From contig CBDBHT010000007.1 in the NCBI GenBank assembly GCA_965205965.1, positions 806,001 through 870,000 on the forward strand: a stretch of 64,000 nt of DNA, written 5' to 3'. The DNA is from Bin55 sp965205965 (GTDB taxonomy: Bacteria > Pseudomonadota > Gammaproteobacteria > Pseudomonadales > Azotimanducaceae). This document shows positions 49,635 through 58,210 of the stretch, in pieces (within the stretch, counting starts at the first letter, position 1; the number at the start of each line of letters is the position of its first letter). The translations under genes and the position numbers were made by a program. The notes under the pieces are model-generated. The model was not told the origin of the DNA, did not search any database, and was given only the letters and a program-made list of their open reading frames with translations.

Positions 49635-50168
49635 CTACTCCGTGATCAGAATTAGAGACGCTACATCCCTAGGATCGTTGCAAAAACCACTTATGAATCC
49701 CCTAATCGCTTTTCCCGGCGCGATTTTGGTACCCCCCTCTCCCCTGGGTTTAATCTTTGTTCCAAAATGCCTAAGGACTCGTACACAGAACTTGAGTGCA
49801 TGGGGACCACTACCCGTGAAGTATCGTATGGACATATTTTTGGCTGTGCCGCCTGTAGTCATGCTGACTATACGTCCCAGATGGTTAATTCCCTTACCTA
49901 AATCGGAATTCTCACCACCCACATAATACTTTAAGCTAAAGTTCCTTATACTCATATACTGGTCGTATCGACCATGTTCCCGCTTGTACTGTTGCGCAGC
50001 TCGTTGCAACAGATGCACTTCGGCTACCACCGCCCTCAACTCAGCATCCTCGGAGACCATGGTGTACATGCTTAGCACGCCAACTAATACCGCCGCAACG
50101 ATGCTGAGTGCCACCACGATTTCGGCTATCGAGTAGCCATTCCGCTTGGGCTGGAAGACACCTTGACC
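49635..50168 (-). pseudogene. Type IV pilin-like protein 2, 5' end removed by IS
   Basis: The minus-strand frame KRNGYSIAEIVVALSIVAAVLVGVLSMYTMVSEDAELRAVVAEVHLLQRAAQQYKREHG has the same prepilin pattern as pilin 1 (Gly, then YSIAE, then hydrophobic helix), with two C-terminal Cys (LKFCVRVL ... GFCNDP). Just before the leader the sequence becomes an element A-like end (50168), so the start codon and promoter are gone; the frame runs on into IS sequence by chance. Without element B copy IV it would lie ~0.5 kb upstream of pilin 1 on the same strand, so they are probably tandem paralogues. Confidence 0.75.
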
Positions 50169-50585
50169 AGAAATTCCCCATATAGCCCAAACTCCGCTAT
50201 GGGTGAGGGCTTTGTGGATCAGCTTTCGCAATAATAATAGAGGAATGGACCTATCCTCCGGGGACCGAGGATAGGTTTGGCATATGGTTTTACCTAACAT
50301 GTGAGGTATCCAAGGATGGATGCGTTGAAGTTGCACAAGGGCGTGAGCAAACCCAGCCCGCTTCAGGAGGTTTTTGATTCGGTCGTCGAGGAGGCTTGCG
50401 GACGGAAGTTTTCGACGGGCGCGTGTCTGATGTCGGGGGCTGGCGGTGTTTCTGAAGCAGCGCGGCTCGCTGCTGCAATTTGCTCGGTAGATGCGGAAAC
50501 GTCCGATGGGGCGGAAGTGCATTTGTGCCATCTGTACGAACCAAGATGCATCCGCGCGATCCAGCATCTCCTGCAGATGATCTAG
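50168..50585 (+). mobile_element. Diverged relative of element A, left part
   Basis: Begins CAGAAATTCCCCATATAG (two differences from the element A end). It contains MDALKLHKGVSKPSPLQEVFDSVVEEACGRKFSTGACLMSG at 50316, about 50% like the element A N-terminus, then decays. An older sibling family. Confidence 0.65.
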
Positions 50586-51080
50586 CAACTGTGTTGACCA
50601 AACCAAGCAACGACGTTTAAAGACGAAAGAGAGTTCCTGCAAATTAATGAAGCTATCAGCCGGACACCTAGAGCCTTCGAAATCGATATTCCGATACTCT
50701 CGCCGAGGACACACTGACAAGGCCATTCTGGACTTTGGATCGTCATACCTTTGCACTTTATCCATATCAATAGAATAGCTGAAATATTAACTATTAATAA
50801 TTATGAATAGATTCCAACCTCATGTCAAATACAATATAAATATTATCAGCAATATTTGTATAGATTATTATTTTTCCATCTTCCATCGCAATAAGATCGC
50901 CAGATATGTCTATGCCGCGTAAGCAACGTGATATTTTCTACATTACAGTTGCATACTTTTCCGACTTAGCCCTTATTTCTCATAATGGATGGCTTGGGTG
51001 CGATGTATGTGCGTGTAAGTTGTTGACACCACGAAGTTGGTTGGGCTTTGCCGGGGGGAAGGGGATGGTAGCGGGGTGCG
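50586..51080. other. No recognisable gene
   Basis: AT-rich around 50770-50900, stops in all frames, no RNA gene seen. Confidence 0.45.
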
Positions 51081-51416
51081 TTCGGACGGATGGGTGCGTT
51101 GGATGGCGAAAGGGGTGCGTTCGGGTCGGACGGAAGCGGGGCGCGTTCGGTGCTGGGTGCGATGCTGGCGGAAGCGGTGCGGACTTGTAGCATGCGCCTG
51201 GGCCCGTTTTGCGGACCGCCACGATCGGCGTGCAAAGCGGCGCATCCCGTGCAAGATGCTGTTGTCGACTGGATGATGAGCCATTCGGGTGAGCATGCGG
51301 CGGACGCCCCTATCGCACGCCCTTGGGTCCTGGTCTTGACGAGGCCCGAACGGTCCCCGACTGTCGGGAGGTCTCGCCCCCGGTGGCTGCGATGGCATGC
51401 GGATGAACGGAAAGTC
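51081..51416 (+). mobile_element. Eroded IS1380-like remnant, opposite orientation
   Basis: On plus, MAKGVRSGRTEAG and the nearby nucleotide sequence (GGGTGCGATGCTGGCGGAAGC) parallel the element D N-terminus (MAKGVRPARMEVDCSG ... MMLAEQVR) with many frameshifts. It abuts a better-preserved minus-strand element D piece. Confidence 0.45.
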
Positions 51417-52288
51417 ATCCGGAGCCGGAGTGCGTTGACGTTCCAGAGGCTGCTGGAGCATCGGTCCAGGAACAGATCGTTCTTCTGTTCCTTGATCCAG
51501 TTTTCGGCCTCACCCCGGTCGCAGTACATCTCTTCGTAGACCGTTGGCGCGTCGGGCTTCTGGAGCGAGGTGACGACGAAGCGACTGTTGTACCGGGCTT
51601 CGCCGACCGTCGCACATGGGTCTTCCGCGCCGGCCTCCGGTCCGCCGTCGGCCTTGCCGGCCGGTTCCCCGTCCGCGTTGCCGACCGGTTGTCCCGGCAG
51701 CCATTCGGCCTTGGCGATCACGCGGCGTTCGCGGCTCCAGCTGTCGCGCGTGCGATAGTCGAAGATCTGGTAGCCGCGGACCGCTTGCTGCGCATAGTCC
51801 GGATCCCGCTTCAACCGGTCCCGCAGATCGTCCATCAACGGTTGGCCCCGGTCTTTCAGCCGATCATTGCGCGGCAGTCCCAGCACGTAATCCACGCCCC
51901 GCGCCTCGCACCACGTCATCAACTCGTCGCGGCAGTAGGCCCCGTCGGCGCGGATCAGGATCGGCACCTGCGGAAATCGCTTCCGCAGCCGGTCCACGAG
52001 CGGCGCGACCGTCTCCACCACGCCCGCCGCCACATCGCTGCTCGACGTGCGCAGTTCCGTCCGCACCGGCCAGCCGTTGCAGAACACCAGCCGCGGAAGG
52101 TGGCAGTATTCATGGTAGTACCCGTGATAGAACCGGTGCTCCTGCCGGCCGTGCAGTTCCACGTCCGTGGCATCGATGTCCAGCACCAGCCGCTTCGGCA
52201 TCTGGCCCCGCTCGCCCCACACCAGGTACAGCTCCACGAGCAGCTCGTCGAGCGCATCGAAATCCACGGTGATCTGGCGCGCTTTCGG
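51417..52288 (-). pseudogene. Element D copy 2: IS1380-like transposase, both ends lost
   Basis: Frame VDFDALDELLVELYLVWGERGQMPKRLVLDIDATDVELHG ... ILIRADGAYCRDELMTWCEARGVDYVLGLPRNDRLKDRGQPLMDDLRDRL ... CDRGEAENWIKEQKNDLFLDRCSSSLWNVNALRLRM. The N-terminal third is removed by element C copy 3 at 52289 and the C-terminus ends in a rearranged junction at 51417. The catalytic D, D and E motifs are all present, and the stop seen in copy 1 is not. Confidence 0.82.
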
Positions 52289-52416
52289 GTTGTGTATAAA
52301 TTTGTCTGCAAAAACGAAAAACGGACTGTAACGACAGACGAATGGTTAGAATCTGATGTTTCATCGGGAATGTGGAGATGCCTGGACGCAATCCCGCATC
52401 CAGGCGCGAATCATTC

Positions 52417-53669
52417 ATGACACAATTTATCGAAAAGGAGCAAGAAATGATTCGGAAAGATTATACGCACAATGCCACGAAGAAGTCGGCAAGCCATCAT
52501 CTGGCGAACGATGAGGAGTTTGTGAGGCGGCGGGTGCAGGAGACGCTCAACGAGGTTCTGGAGAGTGAGATGACGGAGTTTCTGGGAGCGGGCAAGAGCG
52601 AGCGGACGCGGACGCGTCAGGGCTACCGTTCCGGATACTACCGGCGCGATCTGACGATGAAGGTGGGCGAGATCGAACTGAGAGTTCCGCAGGAACGCAG
52701 CGGCCAGTTCAGCACGCGGGTGTTCGAGTGCTATCAGCGTTCGGAGAAGGCCTTGGTGGCGGTGCTGTCGGAGATGTATGTGCAGGGGGTCTCGACGCGG
52801 CGGGTGAGCCGACTGGCGGAGGGTCTGTGCGGTCACGAGTTTTCGCCGGCGACGATCTCGGCCATGGTGTCGAAGCTGGACGCGTCGCTGAAGGCGTTTG
52901 CGGAACGTCGGCTGGAGGAGGCGTATCCGTATGTGTTGCTGGATGCCCGGTATGAGAAGGTGCGTGAGGAGGGCTCGGTGCGTTCCCGGGCAGTGCAGAT
53001 TGCCATCGGGATTGACGGCGAGGGTCGGCGTCAGGTGCTGGCGGTGGAAGTGGCGAACCGGGAAAGCGAGGGGTCGTGGACGGAATTCCTGTCGCATCTG
53101 AAGGGACGTGGCCTGCGGGGAGTCGAGTATGTGGTCTCGGACCGTCATGAGGGATTGAAGCATGCGATCTCGAAAGTGTTGCCGACCGCGTTGTGGCAAC
53201 GGTGCTGCGTCCATTTTCTGCGCAATGCCAGGGACAAACTGTCCCGGAGTGCTGATCCCGCGTGTCTGGAGGGTTTGAAACGGTTGTGGGGTTGTGAGCA
53301 CGTCGGGGAGGCTCGTGAGAGGCACTGGGTGCCTGGGTAGCCCGTTGGGGCGATGAGAAAGGGTTTGGCAGGCTAGTGGAATGGGTCGAGGATCATGTCG
53401 AGGAGACGCTGACGGTGTATCGGCTGCCCAGGGAACATCGCTTGCGGATGAAGTCCACGAACATGCTGGAGCGGTACAACGAGGAGATCCGCCGGCGAAC
53501 GCGTGTCGTCAGGATCTTCCCGAACGCGGAGTCCTGTCTGCGTCTGATCCTGGCACTTGCGGCGGAGACCCATGAGCGGTGGCTGACGGGGCAGCGTTAT
53601 CTATATGGCCGGATCGGCGTGGTTCGCGCCTCCGAACCGGAATCCGACGTATGGCAGGAGGTGGCATGA
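52417..53669 (+). pseudogene. IS256-like transposase with one frameshift
   Basis: Nearly complete. From MTQFIEKEQEMIRKDYTHN to LKRLWGCEHVGEARE in one frame, then a 2-base insertion at ~53320 (GTGAGAGGCACTG versus GTGAGGCACTG in copy 2) gives RHWVPG and a stop. The remaining ~110 residues (ending EPESDVWQEVA at 53669) continue in the next frame. A single lesion, so this copy was active until recently. Confidence 0.85.
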
Positions 53670-53692
53670 GACGCCCGAAAATTTCGCGCCGA

Positions 53693-53724
53693 GCGGAGAC
53701 CCGCCCATATGGGCGGGTCTCCGC
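53693..53724. terminator. 32-base palindrome at the right end of element C copy 3
   Basis: Same arms and ATAT centre as copy 2. Confidence 0.55.
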
Positions 53725-53759
53725 TCCCACTAGAAATTGCAGAAGATTCTTGACACAAC

Positions 53760-54489
53760 TTCAGCAGCACCCGCATCGCATCCCACAGCAGGTTCACATC
53801 TGTCGAGTAATGCACGTCCGTCTTCACCACGAACGAGTCAACCCGACCGTCCAAGACGGCATCAGGGGGCTTTCCCGCCACCGCATGACCCTCCCGTACC
53901 AGAAGCGCATTCAACTCCCGCAGCAACGCCGGCGTCACCAGCGACACGTTGTCCTGCAACGTGCGAACCGAATACGTCCAGTTATCCAGAAATCCATGCT
54001 GGAGCATCTGCCGTACCATCCCTGGTGATGGTTGACCAACTCCCCCAGACGGGTCGTAGTCACAATCCACAAACCTTGCTTGAGCACCGCCATCACCAGA
54101 ACCCGCCACAGCGTCATCCCCGGCCGACCATTCTCCGGATCCCGATCCGCTGTCACATGGCAACCCAGTAACCCTTCCCATTCCTCCCGACACGACACGT
54201 ACAGATGCTGCAATCCCAACAGCAACGCTGGAATGTCATCCCGTGATTTCACGTTAATCCTGATCTCACCGACCGGCGTCTCGTCCAACCGCAAGGCATG
54301 CTCGAAACGTCTCATGATCGCTGCCCTCCCAACGAAGATCCGCACAGAACACCCCTGCCCCCTCCCTCAAAAAGCCCATTTCCACGCCTCCAACGGCAAT
54401 CTTCACCCGCAGCATTTTAGCTCAAAACACCCTCCCATGCCGCAATAATCAACGCTTTGATAGAATCGTCAGGGTTTTCGCACAGACAC
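53760..54489 (-). mobile_element. Element E fragment 2: ISNCY-like, frameshifted
   Basis: The minus-strand N-terminal region MRRFEHALRLDETPVGEIRINVKSRDDIPALLLGLQHLYV continues, after a frameshift near 54050, with LNALLVREGHAVAGKPPDAVLDGRVDSFVVKTDVHYSTDVNLLWDAMRVLLK. This is the region with the first catalytic Asp (KTDVHYSTD). It is cut on the left by element C copy 3. The outer end is at 54489. Confidence 0.75.
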
Positions 54490-54831
54490 TAACTCGTATA
54501 CGAGAAAACCAGCTGGGCACCTCTATTTACTGTCATGCCGATAAATCTTGATCTATACAAGTATATGATTTTTAAAGATATAAGGAATGTTTACTGCCGT
54601 TTCTTTCGAGTAAATAGAGATGTCCATTCCTGCAGACGACTGCGGCTTCCGTCAGCTGAGACCCGTGGCCGAGGCGCATGGTTCCCGAACTTCGGGAACG
54701 GCACGCAAATCGGGAGCAAACCGCCCATTCCACTCCGAAAAATACCCAGTGCAGGAGACGAATCAGTCAAGAAAACACCGCAGTCTGAAGCTGTCTGGTA
54801 AAAACCTAATCTTATAGAGGTCCCCTTAATA
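54490..54831. other. Spacer with a perfect short hairpin, no gene
   Basis: AT-rich start, then GC-richer. A plus-strand frame of 65 residues at 54620 is unsupported. It marks the left edge of the accessory island. Confidence 0.4.
54681..54699. repeat. 19-base near-palindrome
   Basis: GTTCCCGAA-C-TTCGGGAAC, perfect 9-base arms around one base. No T-run follows, so more like a protein-binding site or IS scar than a terminator. Confidence 0.5.
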
Positions 54832-55626
54832 TCATTTTTCCGACATATAAGTTTTGGAAATTCCCGATTTTGCGGGGGTGGGATAGGTTTCAATGTCTGG
54901 TATCTTGTCTTTATTTAGATATTTTCTTGCATCTTTAGTAAAGACGGTAACTGCCCCACTGACAGCACACACAATGCCGACAGGACAGGTTATGGACATA
55001 TTCTTATCACTACCTGTCAATCCACGCCATGGTTCACCGCGCAACCCCTGCCATTGGGCAAGGTAGAACAATGAACCAAATCGACGGGATAGATGAGGTA
55101 CAGTATCAGTACCGCCTCGCCAATTCAATGCCGGTAATTCGCCCTTCTCAGCGCGACTAGCAAGCTCCGAATTTGATTTCCTTAGTTCCTGTCCCGACTT
55201 GTGGCATACTGCCAATGCATAACCTGCGCTCAATGGTCTGTCGTATTTTTTGCTATCTCCAGTGAATACCACAAGCCAACCAGTACGAGTGCACATAAGA
55301 GGAGTCGCTCGTAAAGATATTATATTTAGGTCAATACCTAACAACCCTTGTAGTGTAGCGAGATAGTGCAAGGTGCCATATTTAGCATTCAAATCTCCAT
55401 TTTTCTTGATGTCACCACTGATACCACCTTTCCAGACTAGGGAAGGCAACTCGCCCTTCTCTGCTTTACGAGCAAGTTCTGGCATCTTTTGGCGACACTT
55501 GCGACCATTCTCCCAACAGGTAATCAAGCCACCATCATTACCGTTCCAGCGTTCGTCGTAGGTCATGTCACCCCGGTTCGGTTCTGCAAATTTTCGGGTG
55601 ACGCGTTCTAGTGTACAAAGACCCAT
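54832..55626 (-). CDS. Hypothetical protein with an internally duplicated domain
   Basis: 264 residues from ATG 55626. ATG at 55566 (MTYDERWNGNDGG) has a better ribosome site (GGGGTG) and would give 244. Two similar halves: ELARKAEKGELPSLVWKGG ... YGTLHYLATLQGLLG ... TRTGWLVVFTGDSKKY, and ELASRAEKGELPALNWRGG ... FGSLFYLAQWQGLRG ... AVSGAVTVFTKDARKY. No signal peptide or membrane helix. I do not recognise the family. It lies 41 bases downstream of the exonuclease-BRCT gene on the same strand, so probably co-transcribed. Confidence 0.75.
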   Translation of the reverse strand: MGLCTLERVTRKFAEPNRGDMTYDERWNGNDGGLITCWENGRKCRQKMPELARKAEKGELPSLVWKGGISGDIKKNGDLNAKYGTLHYLATLQGLLGIDLNIISLRATPLMCTRTGWLVVFTGDSKKYDRPLSAGYALAVCHKSGQELRKSNSELASRAEKGELPALNWRGGTDTVPHLSRRFGSLFYLAQWQGLRGEPWRGLTGSDKNMSITCPVGIVCAVSGAVTVFTKDARKYLNKDKIPDIETYPTPAKSGISKTYMSEK

Positions 55627-55667
55627 GAGGGGTAATTCTAAGCGGCGATATCTTTTAGTCTACAATG

Positions 55668-56696
55668 TTACTCTTTTTCTTCTGCTAAAGTTTGTAGAGG
55701 AACTGGTGGCTGATGGTTGGCAATAAGTGAAAGAAAATCCATTTCACCGAGAATTTTTATGTTGTATCCTTTTGAAATCAACTTCTCTGCCTTAATATGT
55801 TTACTACTTTTACCTGAAGCTGATGTTATAGCGGGGGACCTTTGCACACCGCTGACTAAAATGGTTGTTTTCTTAGAAACGGAGGTATTAACTTTACAGC
55901 CCATAAAGGCTGCATAATCTGCGGCCGTAGCGCGTGGTATCTTTAGCTCGCCTGTGAAAACAAGCATCTCTCCGTTAAGCTCCCCATCAGAATTACTCTC
56001 TTGCGGAATGGGTATACGTGGTCGTCCTTTCCGTTTTTGCTTCTGATAAATACCACTTTCGAATTTCTGCAACCAATGCTCTATATCAACCTTGCATTCA
56101 CGACAGGCGGCCAGTGTAATCTTTGCGGCAGCAATCGCATCCTCCACTGCATCGTGATGCTTGAATTCATATCCAAGATAATACGCCACGCTTTTAAGTC
56201 CATATCCTCGTCGCTCAAACTTATCGGGCCAAGCATGACGTACAACCATGGAACTGTCCAGCCAATAGACCTGTAGTTGCTCAAGGTCATATTTATCCAT
56301 AGCTATCTCGAAGGCACTACGGTCGAACTTTGTATGCGAGACTAGCACCTGGCCTCGAAGACGTCGTCGCAGCCCCTCTCGGACTTCTGGCAAAGTCGGA
56401 GCAGACCGAACCTGCTCTGGTTCGATACCGTGCACTTTGATATTAAATTCATCGAATTTATCTTCGGGGTCTACCAACGTACTCCATCGATCTACTACCT
56501 GTCCATCAACCACATGGGCGATTCCTATCTGGCAGATGGTTGATTGGTCGCTGTTGGCAGTTTCAACATCAACGGCATTAAAGGTCATCCCACATCCAGT
56601 CACATCTTTCAGAGACAATTCCTGTTTACGTCTTTTTTCACGTAGCCTGATGATGGCAGCATCGGGGTCAGAGAGCAGCGTCTGAAAGGTAAGCAT
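55668..56696 (-). CDS. DEDDh 3'-5' exonuclease with C-terminal BRCT domain
   Basis: 342 residues from the ATG at 56696; the frame is open further upstream only through IS sequence. Exo I is FNAVDVETAN (D43, E45), Exo II is VSHTKFDRSAFE (D125), Exo III is KHHDAVEDAIAA (H181, D186): the complete DEDDh set of DNA polymerase epsilon-type proofreading exonucleases. Residues ~243-325 (EMLVFTGELKIPRATAADYAAFMGCKVNTSVSKKTTILVSG ... KHIKAEKLISKGYNIKILGEMDFLSLI) form a BRCT domain like that of NAD-dependent DNA ligase. Probably acts on DNA ends. It precedes the duplicated-domain gene and is divergent from the TerB-ATPase-helicase genes. Confidence 0.88.
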   Translation of the reverse strand: MLTFQTLLSDPDAAIIRLREKRRKQELSLKDVTGCGMTFNAVDVETANSDQSTICQIGIAHVVDGQVVDRWSTLVDPEDKFDEFNIKVHGIEPEQVRSAPTLPEVREGLRRRLRGQVLVSHTKFDRSAFEIAMDKYDLEQLQVYWLDSSMVVRHAWPDKFERRGYGLKSVAYYLGYEFKHHDAVEDAIAAAKITLAACRECKVDIEHWLQKFESGIYQKQKRKGRPRIPIPQESNSDGELNGEMLVFTGELKIPRATAADYAAFMGCKVNTSVSKKTTILVSGVQRSPAITSASGKSSKHIKAEKLISKGYNIKILGEMDFLSLIANHQPPVPLQTLAEEKE

Positions 56697-56715
56697 TGAA
56701 GTATTTTTCCTATAT

Positions 56716-57080
56716 AGTACCTGTGCGAAAACCCTGACGATTCTACCAAAGCGTTGATGATTGTAGCATGGGAGGGTGTTTTGAGCTAAAATGCTGCGGG
56801 TGAAGATTGCCGTTGGAGGCGTTGAAATGGGCTTGGGGGATCTTCGTTGAACATTGTTCGGCATCTCCGTGGCGGCTTTCGGATATTTCGCTGGAACCGC
56901 ATCCGCCGGACCTTGCTGCGGATCGGGGCGGTGGTACTGCGCAATACCCGCCGCACGGGGCTCCTGCTGAGCAGTACCTGCCCGCACCAGGAGATGTGTT
57001 CCGCACGGTTGACGTTCCGCCTAGACACCTCCTGACCGTCGCCGAGTGCTGCCCCCGGCCCGTTGATAAACAACGGGGGT
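56716..57080 (+). mobile_element. Element E derivative: fused ISNCY-like ends
   Basis: Starts TGTGCGAAAACCCTGACGAT, the outer end seen at 17.7 and 54.5 kb, and includes the region before that transposase start (MPLEALKW). It then jumps to a 3'-type IS sequence (NRIRRTLLRIGAVVLRNTRRTGLLLSSTCPHQEMC). A ~0.36-kb deletion derivative sitting in the promoter region of the exonuclease gene. Confidence 0.55.
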
Positions 57081-57768
57081 AAGGGGGAGGTGAAAACCTT
57101 TATTAACCTACAGACTTGTTATTATCTGAAAGAGATAATTATTAAAAAATCAAATACTTATATAGGGAATGATTCGTCAGAATGGCAATAAATAGAGGCG
57201 TCTAGGTGTGTCCTCCGTCCGCAAAAACCGTGCCTGAATCACGGATCATGGGCGAAATGCAGGCATGGGAACCCTGGTGACCGCTCCAAATCGAACAACG
57301 AACCCATCCTCGCACTGCTCATGCACAATATATGGGCTAGACGATCCTGATGTTCTGTACCGTGATCCCAAAGTTGCAGACAAGTTGTAGAAATAAAGAA
57401 AATAAGTAGAATCGAACGTCAATGCCGTTTTTGCCTCAGGAACATTACCAAGAGACAAAAGCACGCACATGAGTACGCACAAAGCACAGGACTACGAATA
57501 ATTCTGGTCCGAAATCTATATCATAGTTTTGTACTTGGAAGCCACGGATTACGGATATTGTTATGTGCAGAAATACCACTTGTTCGAATGAGAGATGGAT
57601 TAGACGTAAATCTTTTAAGTGGGGCAATCTATCCCTCCTCTGCCTATTCAATTTACGTTGTACTGGATGCTTGTAGAGGGAGTACAAAAAACTAAGCGGG
57701 TAATAGCACCCGATCTCCGCATATCAAAGACACCCAATCGCGTTCAGAGGATCCGGAGAATCAGCCTT
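57081..57768. other. No confident gene
   Basis: AT-rich at 57100-57180. A minus-strand frame at 57246-57482 (MCVLMCVLLSLGNVPEAKTALTFDSTYFLYFY) has a signal-like start but no further support. It likely holds divergent control sequences of the island. Confidence 0.4.
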
Positions 57769-57924
57769 CCGGCAGTCTGCGCCGTAGAAAAATTTGGGCG
57801 CATTTTTTAGGATGGATAGTTTATAAACAACCAAGAATGGAAATTTCATACTTCATTAGTGCGTATTTTAGGTTGTTTCCCCTACTAAGGAGCATTCCTA
57901 TGTTTCTACGGCGCAGACTGCCGG
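57769..57924. repeat. 156-bp element with 22-base perfect inverted ends (MITE family 2)
   Basis: CCGGCAGTCTGCGCCGTAG+AAA at 57769-57790 is repeated as its exact reverse complement at 57903-57924. The 112-base interior is AT-rich and non-coding. No target duplication is obvious. It could be a MITE or a paired regulatory site upstream of the rightward operon. Confidence 0.7.
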
Positions 57925-58000
57925 CCCGATTGACGATCAGGGATTGGCAAGATTCGTCAGGCAGACCCTTTAAGCTTGTCAACGCATTCCAAGCATAAGC

Positions 58001-58141
58001 ATGTCAGCCATACTCATACTTACCATCCTCGGCTTTATCGTTGGCGCCATCACCGGTTTCGTGTGGACTTGGACGATTGTCGGCCTCATCGTTGGTATTA
58101 GCTACAGAAGATACAAAAAACGTTCCCGACAAAAGCACTAG
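58001..58141 (+). CDS. 46-residue membrane peptide
   Basis: MSAILILTILGFIVGAIT continuing with GFVWTWTIVGLIVGISY and a basic tail RRYKKRSRQKH. This is two short hydrophobic segments or one long one with Gly spacing, then a positively charged cytoplasmic end. ATG at 58001 after an A-rich leader; TAG at 58139-58141. 69 bases before the TerB-domain gene on the same strand. Composition is that of a real membrane miniprotein; function unknown. Confidence 0.55.
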   Translation: MSAILILTILGFIVGAITGFVWTWTIVGLIVGISYRRYKKRSRQKH

Positions 58142-58210
58142 CTGAGCCGATCCAAGATTCTAGCGACACCATACGATAGCACCGATTCATGGGAAAAGGA
58201 AACGAAGCAC

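Larger units (their letters stand above)
52289..53759 (+). mobile_element. Element C copy 3: IS256-like, complete ends
   Basis: Left end GTTGTGTATAAATTTGTCTG, right end ...TTCTTGACACAAC. It is flanked by element D on the left and element E on the right with no target duplication. The 32-base palindrome is at 53693-53724. Confidence 0.88.

Noticed and set aside
50169..50765. 376-residue frame joining IS sequence to pilin 2
   Set aside because: A chance read-through of the antisense of an element A-like insertion into the truncated pilin gene.
56697..56987. N-terminal extension of the exonuclease-BRCT protein to 439 residues
   Set aside because: The added part is translated from ISNCY-like IS sequence; the native start is 56696.
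57246..57482. Minus-strand 78-residue frame with signal-like start
   Set aside because: No ribosome site, no recognisable domain, surrounded by non-coding sequence; kept only as a note.
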